Shown: piece after piece, positions 1-11,590 of the stretch
Numbering within the stretch: the stretch's first letter is position 1
How the letters are laid out: every line of letters starts with the position of its first letter
NCBI GenBank assembly: GCA_022605405.1
Contig: JABYQQ010000002.1
Span: 2,232,001 to 2,296,000, forward strand
Direction: 5' to 3'
From: Earliella scabrosa
Taxonomy: Eukaryota > Basidiomycota > Agaricomycetes > Polyporales > Polyporaceae
DNA length: 64,000 bases
Program-made: the position numbers and the translations under genes
Notes under the pieces: generated by a model
Told to the model about the DNA's origin: nothing
The model's database searches: none
What the model saw: only the letters and a program-made list of their open reading frames with translations

Positions 1-698
1 CTCCGCATCAACTCGTCCTGGTATGTGACGTCAAAGTCGACTTCGTGGTGGACGTGCGCGGAGAGGGCGGCGAGGAGCTCATGGTAGTCGGGCAGGAAGG
101 AGTTCATTGCGCCCGTAGAGCGGTGGCTGCGCTGGTACACGACGCCGTCGATCGTGACGGTCTTGCTGTTGTCGGGCGCGGTGTCGACGATGTCGAGCTG
201 GATGACGGCACGGACGTGCTCGGTCCACTGCGACATGTCGTGTCCGGACGCGAGCGCACGTCTGTGCAGCTCGGCGTATGCGCGCTGGAGGCGCTGCGCG
301 AAGAGGAATGCGTGCGCGAAGGTGATGATCGTCCCCGCATGGGGACTGTTGTTCGGTTGCGCGCCGACATGGACGAAAATGGTCGTCTCCGATGGGCCGG
401 GCGCGGCGACGTCGTGCAAAGATATCCCGGAGTCGGTGGGAGGGAATGAAGTGGTCCCTTCCCGCTTCGTCTCGGGTGAAGAGAGCGACGATGCCTTCGG
501 CGACGAGGTTGGGAATCGCGCAGAAGGAGGGATCAACCCAAGGACGCGCAGGGCCGCTTTGAAGGGTTCCCTCTGGAAGACGTAGGACCCTGCGCCCAAG
601 GGGTTGTGGACGACTCCATCGTGTATTGCATGAAACCATGGTTCGTTTGTCTTCAGGAGCGACGGAAAGTCTTCCTCGCCGCTATGGGTGTCCGTCAT
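1..698 (-). CDS. Hypothetical protein with a class-I nucleotidyl-transferase-like HxGT motif, N-terminal part
   Basis: One uninterrupted minus-strand frame opens at the ATG at 698-696 and runs off the left edge (232 codons seen). It starts MTDTHSGEEDFPSLLKTNEP. Around residues 110-130 a segment PNNSPHAGTIITFAHAF resembles the HIGH/HxGT nucleotide-binding loop of class I aminoacyl-tRNA synthetases and related nucleotidylyl transferases. That resemblance is an inference from a short motif, and the rest of the protein is not recognisable to me. No intron is needed in the visible part. GC-rich third positions persist throughout, which supports real coding. It may be a conserved fungal orphan rather than a synthetase, because it does not match any canonical synthetase N-terminus. 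Confidence 0.6.
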   Translation of the reverse strand, partial: MTDTHSGEEDFPSLLKTNEPWFHAIHDGVVHNPLGAGSYVFQREPFKAALRVLGLIPPSARFPTSSPKASSLSSPETKREGTTSFPPTDSGISLHDVAAPGPSETTIFVHVGAQPNNSPHAGTIITFAHAFLFAQRLQRAYAELHRRALASGHDMSQWTEHVRAVIQLDIVDTAPDNSKTVTIDGVVYQRSHRSTGAMNSFLPDYHELLAALSAHVHHEVDFDVTYQDELMR

Positions 699-2248
699 TG
701 TTCGGCGATATCAGGAGGTGATGTTCCTGTGGGTGACGGACCACGGTGCCAGTGGAGACTGGACTAGAGGAGAGTTGTCCGACTCACGTAGGGTCTTCAC
801 AGATTGCACAAATCCACTGCAGATGCCCACTGGCCAATGGACGTCTGCAGAGGAGCACTGCAAGGCTGAGGATGTTGTTTGGAGGGGGGAAGAGAGAGTC
901 GGACGGGCATCATGTCTATCTGGTGGCGTGTTTTATACCAGTCGTCGTGACTCGTCTACGCCAAGAACCCTGATATTGGCTTCGATCCCCAGCGATCGGC
1001 GCGTGGAAGCCCGTGATGGAGGGGGTTGATATTATGAAGCAGGTTGAAGGTTGCATGCCTTCTGAGTTTCATCTCTGCAGGCCCCTGAATGGTTTACAAT
1101 GTTCATCATCCCAGCAGCCACATCTCCTGTGGCTTCTGATCCAAGCAAGTCTCGAGTGTAACGCCTTCGAACATTCACAAGTGAGACAAGGACGTGTTGA
1201 AGCCCGACAAAGGTTTGTGGCCAAGTTGAGAAGCGGACAAAGTAGGTTCACACATGCTCGGCTAACACGCCGCTCAGCGCTTGGGTAACTTCATGCCCGT
1301 CGCGACACATGGTCCTACTTCGCAGACAGGTACGTTCATTCCATTTAAGTTATGTTGGGGTGGCCTGCTGAACGATCTGTCAACATTCTAGCCGTTGTCC
1401 TGAATCCTCGATGCAGTACCGGACATTGAATGGATGCTCTCATCCGAGGCAATTTCTTCTCGTACTGCCTTGATCCAAGAGACAATCTGACCAACTATGT
1501 CGCATTAGCACCGACGCTAGCAAAACCCACACCGTCGACCCACCAAGGGAAGAGGAAGTCCGCACGACTTCAACCTCCGAGTTAATAGTTGCCATCCAAA
1601 TGAGCAATCGCCGTGGCCACGTTCTCTTCCTGTACGACAATGTTACGTCTCTGCAAACCCATCATGCTTCTAGTCGCTGACTGAAGCACAGTATTATGGG
1701 TCCGATTCGTCAAAGGAGCAGGTACGCGCCGCCAATCCCCATCTGGCGCTCTGTGTCCTTCATTTCCGCTCGTGTGCGTTCCCGCGACACTCGTTCATCA
1801 ACCACGTTTCTGGATCATGCATATACCACCGCGGCGAATGTTCTGGTCCTCGGATCGCAACGCATCCCGAGCACTTGTACAAAGTCCGGACGGCCTGACG
1901 AGCTGGGCAATACAAGTCAGCCTGGCGATGCGTCTATCACAAACCAATGACCTGTTAAAGGCAGATGGACCCGGGGGCTGGAACGGGAGGAAGACGGTCG
2001 GCGACAGCACTAGTGCCAGATGGGCACTATGTCTATGTTCAATATAGCCAAGAAGCTGATGATGATTTGATGCAGCGCAGAGCGAAATTACACAGTTTGG
2101 GTGTTCGCTCAACAAGAGCCTGGTATCGACGCCGTCTATACACCTAAGAATACATCTTGATACTCTCTTCTTCTCAATTCACGGCGTTGCGCGGCCAGGC
2201 CATCTGCACAGGCGTCAGCCCCGAGCGTGGATTGAAATACTGCTAGGC
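699..2248. other. Intergenic, no supported gene
   Basis: About 1.5 kb between two minus-strand genes. Short open frames occur on both strands, but none shows splice-linked continuation, codon bias or a recognisable domain. The left part presumably holds the promoter of the partial gene at 1-698 and the right part the 3' region of the AsnRS gene. Confidence 0.6.
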
Positions 2249-4101
2249 TTACCTCGGGTACAGGGAGCATTCGCGGACAGTGTACCGCTTCGCAAGCCAC
2301 GCGAGGAACCGCTGGAAGACCGTTCAGCATTGGGTTATCCATGCACGACCCAGGAGACTCACCTCAACACCAAGACCATAGCCTCCATGCTCGCAAGTGC
2401 CGTACTTACGCTGGTCCGTGAACCAGTAGTACGGCGCAGGGTCGATCCCCTCGCGCTTGTACGCCGCCAAGAGCTCCTGCTCGTCCGCAATCCTCATCGA
2501 GCCCCCGACGATCTCGCCCACGCCCGGCATGAGCAAATCGCAGCTCTCGGTGAACGTCGGGCCGCCGTCCGCGCCCTCCTTCTTCATCTTCTTCATGTAG
2601 AACGCCTTCAACTCCGCCGGGAAGCCGTACAGGAACACGGGCCGGGCGAGAATGTCCGTCATCCTGCGCTCCGCGGCCTCGGCGATGTCGTCCCCGACCT
2701 TGTGCTCGACCATGAGCGGGTTGCCCTGCTCGTCCTTGATGACGTTGCCGTGCGCGTCCTCGGCCTCGTGCTTGATGTCGTGCTCGTTGAGCCACTTGAT
2801 CGCGTCGACGTACGAGAGGCGGAGGAACGGGCGCGCGGGGGGCACAAAGTCCGGGTTGAGCTGCTTGATGAGCGCGGCGGTGGCCGGGTTCTGGAGGAGC
2901 GCGTCGACGGTCTCGCAGATGACGGACTCGATGTGGTCCATGAGGTCGTCGAAGGTGATGAACGCGAGCTCGGCCTCGAGGTGCGTGTACTCGCTCAGGT
3001 GCCGGCGCGTGTGCGAGTTCTCGGCGCGGAAGGACTCTTGCACGCAGAAGACGTCGCCGAGCGAGGGCAGGCACGTCTCGAGGTAGAGCTGCGAGCTCTG
3101 CGTGAGGAACGCGGGCTGGCCGTAGTAGTCGAGCTTGAAGAGCGTCGCGCCGCCCTCGACTTGGGTCTGCACGAGACAGGGAGGGGTGACTTCGAGGAGG
3201 TCGTGTGAGACGAGGGATTGGCGGAAGGCGCTGAGCAGGCCGGCGCGGAGCTTGAGCACGGCGGAGGCGGTCTCCCCACGAAGAACCATATGCCGCAGGT
3301 CGGCCTGGATTGAAGGATCTGATTTCTGGTACGAATGAGTCGCCGATGGCGCATATAGTGACTGTATAGTACTCACCTCGTTCAACCTGTTCGTGAACGC
3401 ATCATCACCTCCCGGCGCCGCACCGAGGACCTTCCAGTAGTCCACAACCAACTCATGCCCACCAGGTGCGGTCTGCCCTTCTGGCACCACCTTGAGCGTG
3501 CCCACCACCTCGATCGTCGACTCGAGCGTGAGCGTGAGCGCGTCGTACGTCTGCGCAACCTTGCCAGAGAGAACGCATTGGAGGTAGCCGGTACCATCTC
3601 GAAGGACGATGAAAATGATCTCCTTCTGGTCGCGGAGACGGTGGACCCATCCGGCTGTCCGAATGCGCTTTGTCCGGAGAGGAGTGAGGTTGCCGATCTT
3701 CGACTGTGCGGGGGATAAGCCTGTCGTGTGAGAGGTGAGAGAGGCGTCGTACGCACCTTAACCGCAGCGGGCAGCGCTGGGTCCTCCTCGAGGACGATCT
3801 TCTTGCTCTCCTCGAGCTTCTTCTCTTTCCTCTCGCGCGCCTCGGCCTTCTCCTTCGCCTCGCGCTCAGCGAGCTCCTCCGCCTTTTTGCGCTTCTTCTC
3901 GATGCCGTCTGCGCCCTTCTTCGCCTTCTTCAGCGCGGACTGGGTAGGCTCCTCGTACGTGCCAGACGCGTCTTTACGGATGACAAACGGGCCGTCGGGA
4001 TGGGTGTAGAGGGCGAACGCGAGGGACTGGTAGGGGGTTTCGGGGGTTCCCTTGCCAGTCTCGTCCGAGCCGGTGGACTCATCGACGTGAATCGGGGCCA
4101 T
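2249..4101 (-). CDS. DED81: Asparaginyl-tRNA synthetase, cytosolic
   Basis: Charges tRNA(Asn) with asparagine in the cytosol. Exons (minus) 4101-3757, 3703-3377, 3325-2363 and 2311-2249 give 565 residues, the usual eukaryotic length. Domain order: a Lys/Glu-rich N-terminal extension with a coiled-coil stretch of KKxxEE type (about 60-110); an OB-fold anticodon-binding domain beginning TAGWVHRLRDQKEIIFIVLR; then the class IIb catalytic core with motif 2 (FRAENSHTRRHLSEYTHLEA) and motif 3 (GYGLGVERFLAWL, split by the last intron). The SxRI and WFTDQRKYGT segments are typical of AsnRS and separate it from AspRS. The 51-nt intron at 3326-3376 is in frame and stop-free, so retention would insert 17 residues. 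It is divergently oriented to the ERV gene, sharing a 467-nt promoter interval that contains a TATA-like TATAC near 4152. Confidence 0.95.
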
Positions 4102-4568
4102 GGTGTTGTTGTGTGTGGATAGCTACGCGCTCCGCTGCGTCGCGCTGGAGTATATGCAGCTCAGTCGAGTCAATCGAGAGGGGCGATGATGGTAGTGACT
4201 CACCAAGAGATGGCCTTTTACACCCGTTCAACTCGAGATTGTTACCGGCCTCCCAGAGTTAAGCAGATCCTTCACAATCCGATAAAGCAGGCCGGCTTAT
4301 CTACGCGAGATTCCCGGCGTGCGGTCTATTTGCGGCAGTGTCCAGTCAAGTATGTTGCGATGTGCGACAGTTGCCAGAGCAAGGGAAGTGTATTCCGACG
4401 TACTATGTGCGCGCAAGGTTGAAGCACAGAGGATGGAGGCTGAGAGCCAGAGAGAGCCAGGCGTGAGGTTACGAGCTCGGCAGGTCGGGGCTCGCGTCTG
4501 GGCACACGGAGCGGGCGACACCGCGCGCGAGCGCTCCCACGTCTGCATCCTCTTCCTCGACGGCGACC
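4102..4568. promoter_or_regulatory. Shared divergent promoter interval of AsnRS and ERV-type oxidase
   Basis: 467 nt between two divergent start codons. A TATA-like stretch (gagtatatgc, about 4149-4158) lies roughly 50 nt upstream of the AsnRS ATG on the minus strand. No protein-coding signal is seen here. Assignment as a bidirectional promoter is inferred from the layout only. Confidence 0.45.
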
Positions 4569-5548
4569 ATGATCACAAGGTTCAGCAAGGCTTTCCTGTT
4601 CACCGTCTTCGCACTCGTATGTCGGAACTGCTCTTCATGAACGTGTGCACGCGCCTTGACCTGGTCCGGGACACTCGGCAGTTCGTCCTCGCTTCTCTCG
4701 CTCTCCTGCACCCGCCATCACGGACATATGTCGACACATGGACAGGCGACCTCTTCGGCGAGGGCGGGTTCATTCCCAACTCGTCACAAACACAAGTTGC
4801 GAAGGGGTCCGTGATCATGCCGAAGCTGGGAAATGCCACTGCGAAGTAGGTCAGGCGTCCTCTAACGAAGGTGTCTTTCTTGACTGGTGGATCGTAGGGC
4901 GGAGCTGGGTCGAGCAACATGGAAGCTCATGTGAGTCTTATGTCATGTTTTGCGAAGTGTATGTTGTACCAATGTTGCCCCTGCTGCAGGCACACCATGA
5001 CACTACGGTTCCCTGAAGTGCGTACACCCACCATCCGCACCACCACAGCCAGGCTGAGCAGCAACTTTGGTACAGGAACCCTCAGCAGATGAGCGTGACG
5101 CTCTCAACGACTACTTCCATCTGATGTCGCGGCTCTATCCATGTGGAGAGTGCGCTGCAGAGTTCCAGCTGCTCCTCAAGAAGTACCCGCCACAGGTATG
5201 CGCCCTTGAGATCATTCGCATCCTTCCTTTTGTCCTCACCTTGTCCATCAGACCTCTTCACGGCGCGCTGCAGCGACCTGGTAAGCACTAGTCTAGCCAC
5301 CAGTCGGTCGGTGCGGCCTTTCTCATCCCGCACGTAGGCTATGCTTCCTGCACAACCAAGTCAACGCCCGACTCCAGAAGCCCGAATTCGACTGTGCGAA
5401 CCTCGACGCAACTTATGACTGTGGGTGCGGCGACGAGCCCGTGGGGTCGAAAAGCAACTCGAAGGACGACCCGATGGACCTGGAGCGCGATCCGAGTAAA
5501 GACAAGGCTGCGATGGGGTTGGTGAAGGGAGGCAGGGCGATGTCGTAG
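4569..5548 (+). CDS. ERV2: ERV/ALR-family FAD-dependent sulfhydryl oxidase, ER (Erv2-like)
   Basis: Makes disulfide bonds using FAD and O2. Exons 4569-4616, 4682-4845, 4898-4930, 4990-5017, 5076-5195, 5252-5280 and 5338-5548 close to 210 residues. The N-terminus (MITRFSKAFLFTVFALFVLA) is a signal anchor, and the first intron falls inside it. The Erv core then shows ATWKLMHTMTLRFPE, the redox pair CGEC, the FAD-contacting CFLHNQVN segment, and the downstream Cys of PEFDC. A CGC motif follows in the acidic tail, where Erv2-type enzymes carry the shuttle cysteines. A membrane anchor instead of a mitochondrial presequence and the short core favour Erv2 (ER) over Erv1. All seven exons are small and the introns are 50-65 nt. 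Confidence 0.9.
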
Positions 5549-5932
5549 ATGTGGCCCTTGGTGAGCGTATTCCTGGCTCTGTTCGATGCTTGAATGTGAT
5601 ACTAGAGTAAACTTGGGGTATTGGCTATTGTACGAATGCGTCTACCTACCTCGGCCTGTCGAACACCTCGAGCGACTGCAAGACCGCCGCTTCCCCTCAC
5701 TGGATCCTCTCCATCTGTAGTGTCGTGGACCCCAACCCCAGATTCATGCATCTGCCCAAACTTAAGCTTGTAGTCGAGACTCGCAAGACTTGGAGAGCCG
5801 AGAGCTACATAGGGCGGTCCGGGCACGTCAAGATCTCGTGAATCTGAATCTCATCTAATCTCCTCTGGACCTCGATCGCGATCTAATCTTTTGCTTTGCC
5901 AAAGACCACCACGGTTCCCCACAGCAGCAAGG

Positions 5933-7025
5933 ATGTTCTACATCATCGGGCTGGGTCTGTGCGATGAAAAGGATATCACAGTACGGGGACTAGAGGTAAG
6001 TCGTCTATTTTGCCCCACATTCCGCTCCTAATCGCTCTTCCTTCACGTAGGCGGTAAAAGGGTCATCGAGAGTCTATCTCGAGGCATACACCAGTATTCT
6101 GATGGTGCAAAAGGAGAGATTGGTATGCCACATGATCGTCTGACGAGTATGAATCCTGATGGATTGCGCAAGGAAGCGTTTTACGGGAAGGAACTCATCA
6201 TCGCGGATCGCGACATGGTAGAGACAGAAAGCGACGAGATCCTCCGCAACGCAGACAAGGAGGACGTCTCGCTCCTCGTCGTCGGCGATCCCTACGGGTA
6301 TTTCAACCTTCCACCCCTGCAGTCGTACGAGCTAACCCGATGTTCGACAGCGCGACAACACACACGGACATCGTCCTCCGCGCGCGCTCGCTCAACATTC
6401 CGACGCGGATCATCCACAACGCGTCGATCATGAACGCGGTCGGCGCGTGCGGCCTGCAACTGTACAACTTTGGGCAGACGGTCTCGCTCGTGTTCTTTAC
6501 CGAGACGTGGAAGCCGGACAGCTTCTACGACCGCATCAAGGAGAACGCGGACCTCGGCATGCACACCCTCGTCCTGCTCGATATCAAGGTTAAAGAGCAG
6601 AGCGAGGAGAACCTGGCCCGGTACGACCGTTCCCCATCCTCCAAGACGGTCAGTCGCTCACACGTTGCGAATGCACCAGGGGCCGCAAGATCTACGAGCC
6701 GCCACGATATATGTCGATCACCCAAGCCGTCTCGCAGCTCGTCGAGGTCGAGGCGACACGGCAGAGCGGGACCCTCGCTCCGGACTCGACGCTCGCGATC
6801 GCACTCTCCCGCGTAGGCGGCGGACCCGAGGAGCGTGTCGTCGCAGGCACGCTCGCAGATCTCCTCGCGCAGCCAGCGGAGACGTTTGGCGAGCCGCTGC
6901 ATAGTCTGGTGATCGTCGGGCGGCGGCTGCATCACCTCGAGGTCGAGTATGCGGAGAGCTTCGCGGTGAACAGGGAGCGCTGGAGGGAGGTTGCGAGGAG
7001 CGTGTACGGGTGTGCCCTGGATTGA
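5933..7025 (+). CDS. DPH5: Diphthine methyl ester synthase (diphthamide pathway)
   Basis: SAM-dependent methyltransferase that methylates the modified histidine of elongation factor 2 during diphthamide synthesis. Exons 5933-5995, 6051-6122, 6173-6297, 6351-6620 and 6680-7025 give 291 residues, close to the yeast protein. Family signatures are clear: [20 protein letters not shown] at the N-terminus; the VGDPYGATTHTD SAM-binding segment (the intron at 6298-6350 splits the Gly codon); [19 protein letters not shown]; and [13 protein letters not shown]. The C-terminus ends SVYGCALD, without the longer acidic tail of some relatives. It lies about 380 nt downstream of the ERV gene on the same strand. 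Confidence 0.96.
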
Positions 7026-8403
7026 GGCTTGGGTGAGTGTGTCCGGTGTGGATGTGCCTGTTTCAACGCTGAAATTTTGAGCAGTGTTGATACGTGCGAG
7101 GCTTTGTACATGCTCGACGGATAGCGACAGAGGGTGGGTTCGGTCTCACGGGATGCATACCTGCCCGCATCGATAGGATCTACGCATCTGCCATTGAACC
7201 CTTCGGCAAGGGAGCGACCCCGTACGCCCATACGGGGTCCATCCAATCGCAGTGCAGGAGTCCTATGCCAGTGCTCCACTTTGAAGGTCGTGTGCATCCC
7301 TCTTGCGCTGCGTGCCCTGCATCGTGATGGTGGCCGACGCGCCCAAACATATCGTCCGCCGTCAGCTCCCTCCATCTCCTGCTCAATAATATTCCTCCAA
7401 GCTGCGCTAGGAACCTGGCAGTTGAACCTCGCATGAACCATCCCTCGCCACCCTCGACGTCAACGTTTGCGATCGTTCCTGCCATAAAAGGGGACGCATC
7501 CCGCGGCGTGGCAAGGGACCAACGCAGGATCGGGCCGCCAAGTGCGATGGGCATCACCGGTGGCCTAGTCGCCGACTCGTGTGCCCTACGGCGATTTCTG
7601 ACGGTGACTAGAGATCTTCCAACGTCCTTGCCACACGCAGCAGGGCGTAAGCGCAGGTCGCATGTAGTCCCAACCTGCTAGTGCTTGCATTCGCGTGCGG
7701 TTGCGTCCTCGTGCAGAGTGCGTGCCGTCGTGTTTTCCCATGAACGAGGCCATGCCCGCGGCGTGGTATGTACGCGGCGCCCGACGACTCAATGTCGAGT
7801 TTGGCGTGAGCGGTGGAGGTGGATCACGCTGAGAAGGTACGGCCGGTACCGTAAGGGACGAGTGGTGCTGTTTTCATCATTATGGAGAGGATGCTTATGG
7901 ACAAGCCGGCGGTGTTCGGTACGTCGAATGAACCGCACCTCTGGGTCGTACGAGGATAGTTCCTGTGACGCAAATACTAGCCACTGGCCTCCCTCGTTTT
8001 GTGCGCCGGGGTAACCGGCGCGAGAAAGTAGAGACCGACATGTAGGTACCTTGAGAGTTCGGAGTGGGGCCGCGCAGCTTTGATAGGTTCTTGTGCACTC
8101 GCCCTTTGTCCGCACAAATCGCATGAGCTTCCCGAGATGGTTCAGCCCTGCGAGAACGCATCAGAATTGCATCATGGACGATGACCAGGAAGTACTAGTG
8201 TATGGACGTTCGCTAATGAGAAAACAAAGTGAGCTCTGGCGTCTCGGGGGTCACCCGATCAGAGGAGATCTCACAAATGATCGCGCGCGGGGCACGCGGC
8301 CTTATTAAAGCCGCCACTCTGCAAGCGGCGGGCCTCCTCGTATCTTGTCCTGCTTCCCCACACCCATCCAGCACGCCCCCAGACTGCACGGACTCCTAGC
8401 TTT
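7026..8403. other. Intergenic, no supported gene
   Basis: About 1.4 kb between DPH5 and the F-box gene. Open frames of 60-125 codons occur on both strands but overlap each other and lack splice context or recognisable motifs. The right end carries a TATA-like box, annotated separately. Confidence 0.55.
8301..8310 (+). promoter_or_regulatory. TATA-like box of F-box gene
   Basis: The sequence cttattaaag lies about 95 nt upstream of the ATG at 8404, a normal core-promoter distance for basidiomycete genes. Assigned by position and sequence only. Confidence 0.4.
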
Positions 8404-11200
8404 ATGCCCGCCATTGTCAAGAAACCGCGCCCCAGCTCAACTTCCAGCTTGAAAGACGCGAAAGAGGTGCGTGCGCGGGAGATGCGCGCGATCTAGGCCG
8501 TGACTAATCGGAAGGTACACGCGGCAACACAGACATCGCGGTCCGGAATGGCCCTCAGCTTCCCCGCTCGAGCAACGGTTGCGACGGAGGCACTGCCCTT
8601 GGACGTCCTCCCGCTGATTCTAGAGCACCTCTCTGATCGCCGGGACTTGTGCACTTGTGCACAGCTTTCCAAGGCTTTCCACAACGCCGCGACACCGCTT
8701 CTATACCGCACTCTCGACGTTCGCGTCGTCACACACGACAACTCACAAGTAAGTCGCGTCAGCACTATAGTCGGTGTTCAACACCCTGTATCTCTTCTGG
8801 GATGTGCCGTCGATATCTCGTGTGGTCCCGGACACTCTGCGGAGCGATGTCGTGCGTCTTTCACGCTGCACCCGAGAACATGATTAGCCGCGGTATGCTC
8901 CTAGGCGATCTCATGCAGCTGCCGCATCCGGTAGGAGCATGAGATAGTACGGAGATGCACGAGACGGCTTCCACTACCATGAGCGGCGACACGCCCCATG
9001 ACCACTGAGATGCGGATTGGCCCGTGTTAGGCCAGTCGATCTCCTTACCGGGGCCTTAACCATATATGCGCGAAGGTTGAGAGAACCTCAGGGTTACGGA
9101 CCTTCTCCTGCAGTAGCTTATCTTCCGGGAATGTGGCGTCGACTCGCGAGCCAGTGGGTACGCGTCAGCGACAGCCTGCACGAAGTTCCTTTCGAAGACC
9201 CCAGATGAATGGTCAGACCGGGAAGGGACTTTGCCTCGATTCATCGACTCATAGAATCGATGTATAGAACCGCCTTGATTGACACAGGCGAGCGTCGGGT
9301 TTCTCTCACGACGTGAAGTGTGGTTTACTGTGCGACCGGTGTCTCTTTGCTATTCCTCGCCCGCTAAGCCTTTGTCTCCGCATGTCATCAGCCGTACATA
9401 CAGTACTCACAGTGGCGCTGCGTGTCGCAACCGCGCTCATGAGCCGTGACTGGGGCCAAGGGTCATGCGACATCGCGTGTGATGTCGTGAGGCTGAACCA
9501 GACAGTCAGGGCCGGTCTTGCTTGACGGACCCTCATTGTGTGGAGCTGAGCGTTTGAAACTCACCGTTCGCAGAATGCCTGGGCATTCCAACCTCTAGCA
9601 CTGCTCGCAGAACATGCTGAGCGACCTCTAATCAGAACGACATCACTATTTCCGATTCCCCACGGAGCGTAACTCATGTCCGCGGTTCACTAACGTTCAC
9701 TCGTCTGCAGAGACCCACTGTGGTACATCCTTCAGCCACGATCCTGAAGAAGCCAGAATACGCGAAATATGTTCGATATGTCCGTGAGACTGGTACGCTG
9801 AGAAAATCGAACTCCCCTCTCCTGCCCTGTTCGCGTATCTGCTCACATCTGTACTCCTGCTCAGGTACCGTTGGACTGTACCGTCCAGACCTCATCAAAG
9901 ACTGCAGAAAAGCGCTTAGGCTCTGTGTGAATCTCGAGGGGTTCACTTGGAGCGACGACAGCGCGGAAGGCGCAGACGAACACGGCTTTGTCGCCTACCT
10001 CGAAATTCTCCGCAAACTGCCCCTGCGCGAACTCGTCATCCGAACCTTCTACGGGCTCTCCGACAGCGTCTGGGCGACCCTGCAAGACTTCACCGGCCTG
10101 AACACAGTCTCGATATGGTGCATGGAGGGCAAGCCGCGCATCCTCCAGGGCTGGTCCGAAAGGCTCGGCGACAGCCTCACGCACCTCGAGTTGGGAGTCA
10201 GTTCCCTTTCCCGCGCCCATCCAAGTGACCGTACGTCCTGATCACCTTGTCCCCCCCTCGTATCCTCCCCTCCTCGCCCCGCCCGCCGTGCAGCGCTGTT
10301 CAGGTGTGCCCGCGTCGATCCTGATCTCCGTGCTCTCGCACCTCCCGCTCCTGCGCGTGCTCCGGCTCAAGGGCGCGCCCTCAGCGGCGATCCTCGAGAT
10401 CCTCACCTTCCTCCCGCAGCTCGTCACGCTCGACACCGAGTACTTTGGCAACGCCGCGTTCTCGCGGTACGACGACGTGCCCGCCGCGAGCCTCCGCGAG
10501 CTCACGGTCCGCACGAGCTCCGTCCACCTCGGCGGCTTCCAGCAGCTCTGGACGTGGATCCGCCGGCTCACGCCGCGCCCGAGCCTCGAGTCGTTCACGC
10601 TCAACGCGTTCTCGACGCAGGGCGAGGCGTTGATCCCGAGGGGGTTCATATTGGATATGGCGAACACGCATAGGGACACGCTCCGCCACTTTACGGCGGA
10701 CTCGACGCAGATGACGCTCAAGGACATCGAGTGCCTCTGCACGGTCTTCCCTGCGCTCGAGACGCTGTCGTGCTCGACGATCTGGACGCCGGTTGGGGTG
10801 AGTGCGAGCCCCCTCGTTTTAACTTGAGATGAGAGGGACGGTGCTGAGTGCTGCTTTGTTTCTAGGCACACTATGAGGAGGCGGTGATGAAGGCGAATCA
10901 TCTCCGTGAGCTGAGGATCAACTTGAACAACTGGATGCCATCGTACAACCTGAGCCGTTCGGATCCCGTCGGGGTCGAGTACGCGATTCGGACGTCCATG
11001 CTCCGCGAAGGATCTGCTCTCCGCCTCGTCGCGCTGGGGTGTACAGTGTACGAGGTATGTTGGTTGTTCTCCCGGTTACGTGGGCGTGTGGCTGATAGAG
11101 ACCTGCGCAGGGCCGATGGGTGTACCGGAAGGGCGAAGACGGCACGCACAAGGTCGAGTTCGACATTGTGTCGAATGTTGTACACGACTTATGGGATTGA
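8404..11200 (+). CDS. F-box protein with C-terminal leucine-rich-like region
   Basis: Probable substrate adaptor of an SCF ubiquitin ligase. Exons 8404-8466, 8515-8748, 9711-9792, 9865-10196, 10294-10797, 10866-11054 and 11111-11200 sum to 497 residues. The F-box is at about residues 48-85 (LPLDVLPLILEHLSDRRDLC, then the SKAFHNAATPLLYRTL consensus). It is followed by irregular LRR-like repeats (LPLRELVIRT, LPLLRVLRLKGAPSAAI, LPQLVTLDT). Agaricomycetes carry large F-box/LRR families, and this has the usual architecture. The intron at 8749-9710 is 962 nt against 48-97 nt for the other introns. It keeps a proper donor (GTAAGT) and a branch-acceptor (cactaac...ctgcag), so splicing is plausible but the gene may be impaired. 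The donor at 10197 is GTCAGT. It is convergent with LSM4. Confidence 0.85.
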
Positions 11201-11590
11201 TCGCGCCGATCGCCCCAGTACTCTACTACTTTGTCTACATGTGTACATACACGGCTACCAGAGACGGACCTTTCATCTTCGATTCTTGTAACAATACGCC
11301 GGGGATGCGTCGTCAATTCATTGCACCCTCTGACCATTTCCAGAAGATATCTGATGTGTGGGAGTACAGATGCCTTGGATCTTGACGTCGTGGACGATTG
11401 TAGCGGCGTTGGGGCAGCGATCTTGACAACAGCTCTGCAACCAAGACATGTACGGATGATATATGCTATACAATTGGGAGCTGTACGAATAGTATTGTCA
11501 CATGAAGCCTCATCACAGCGGCATGGTGTCGACGGCGGTGTCGAGCAGAACAGCGATGAATGGGACTGAACGATGGGGACGTACGGAGCT
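11201..11590. other. Convergent intergenic interval
   Basis: 390 nt between the 3' ends of the F-box gene (+) and LSM4 (-). Nothing coding is seen, and it presumably holds both 3' UTRs and poly(A) signals. Confidence 0.5.

Noticed and set aside
2330..3208. 292-codon plus-strand frame antisense to AsnRS
   Set aside because: Exact shadow of a highly conserved minus-strand gene. Leu/Val/Arg-rich composition comes from GC-rich third positions on the other strand.
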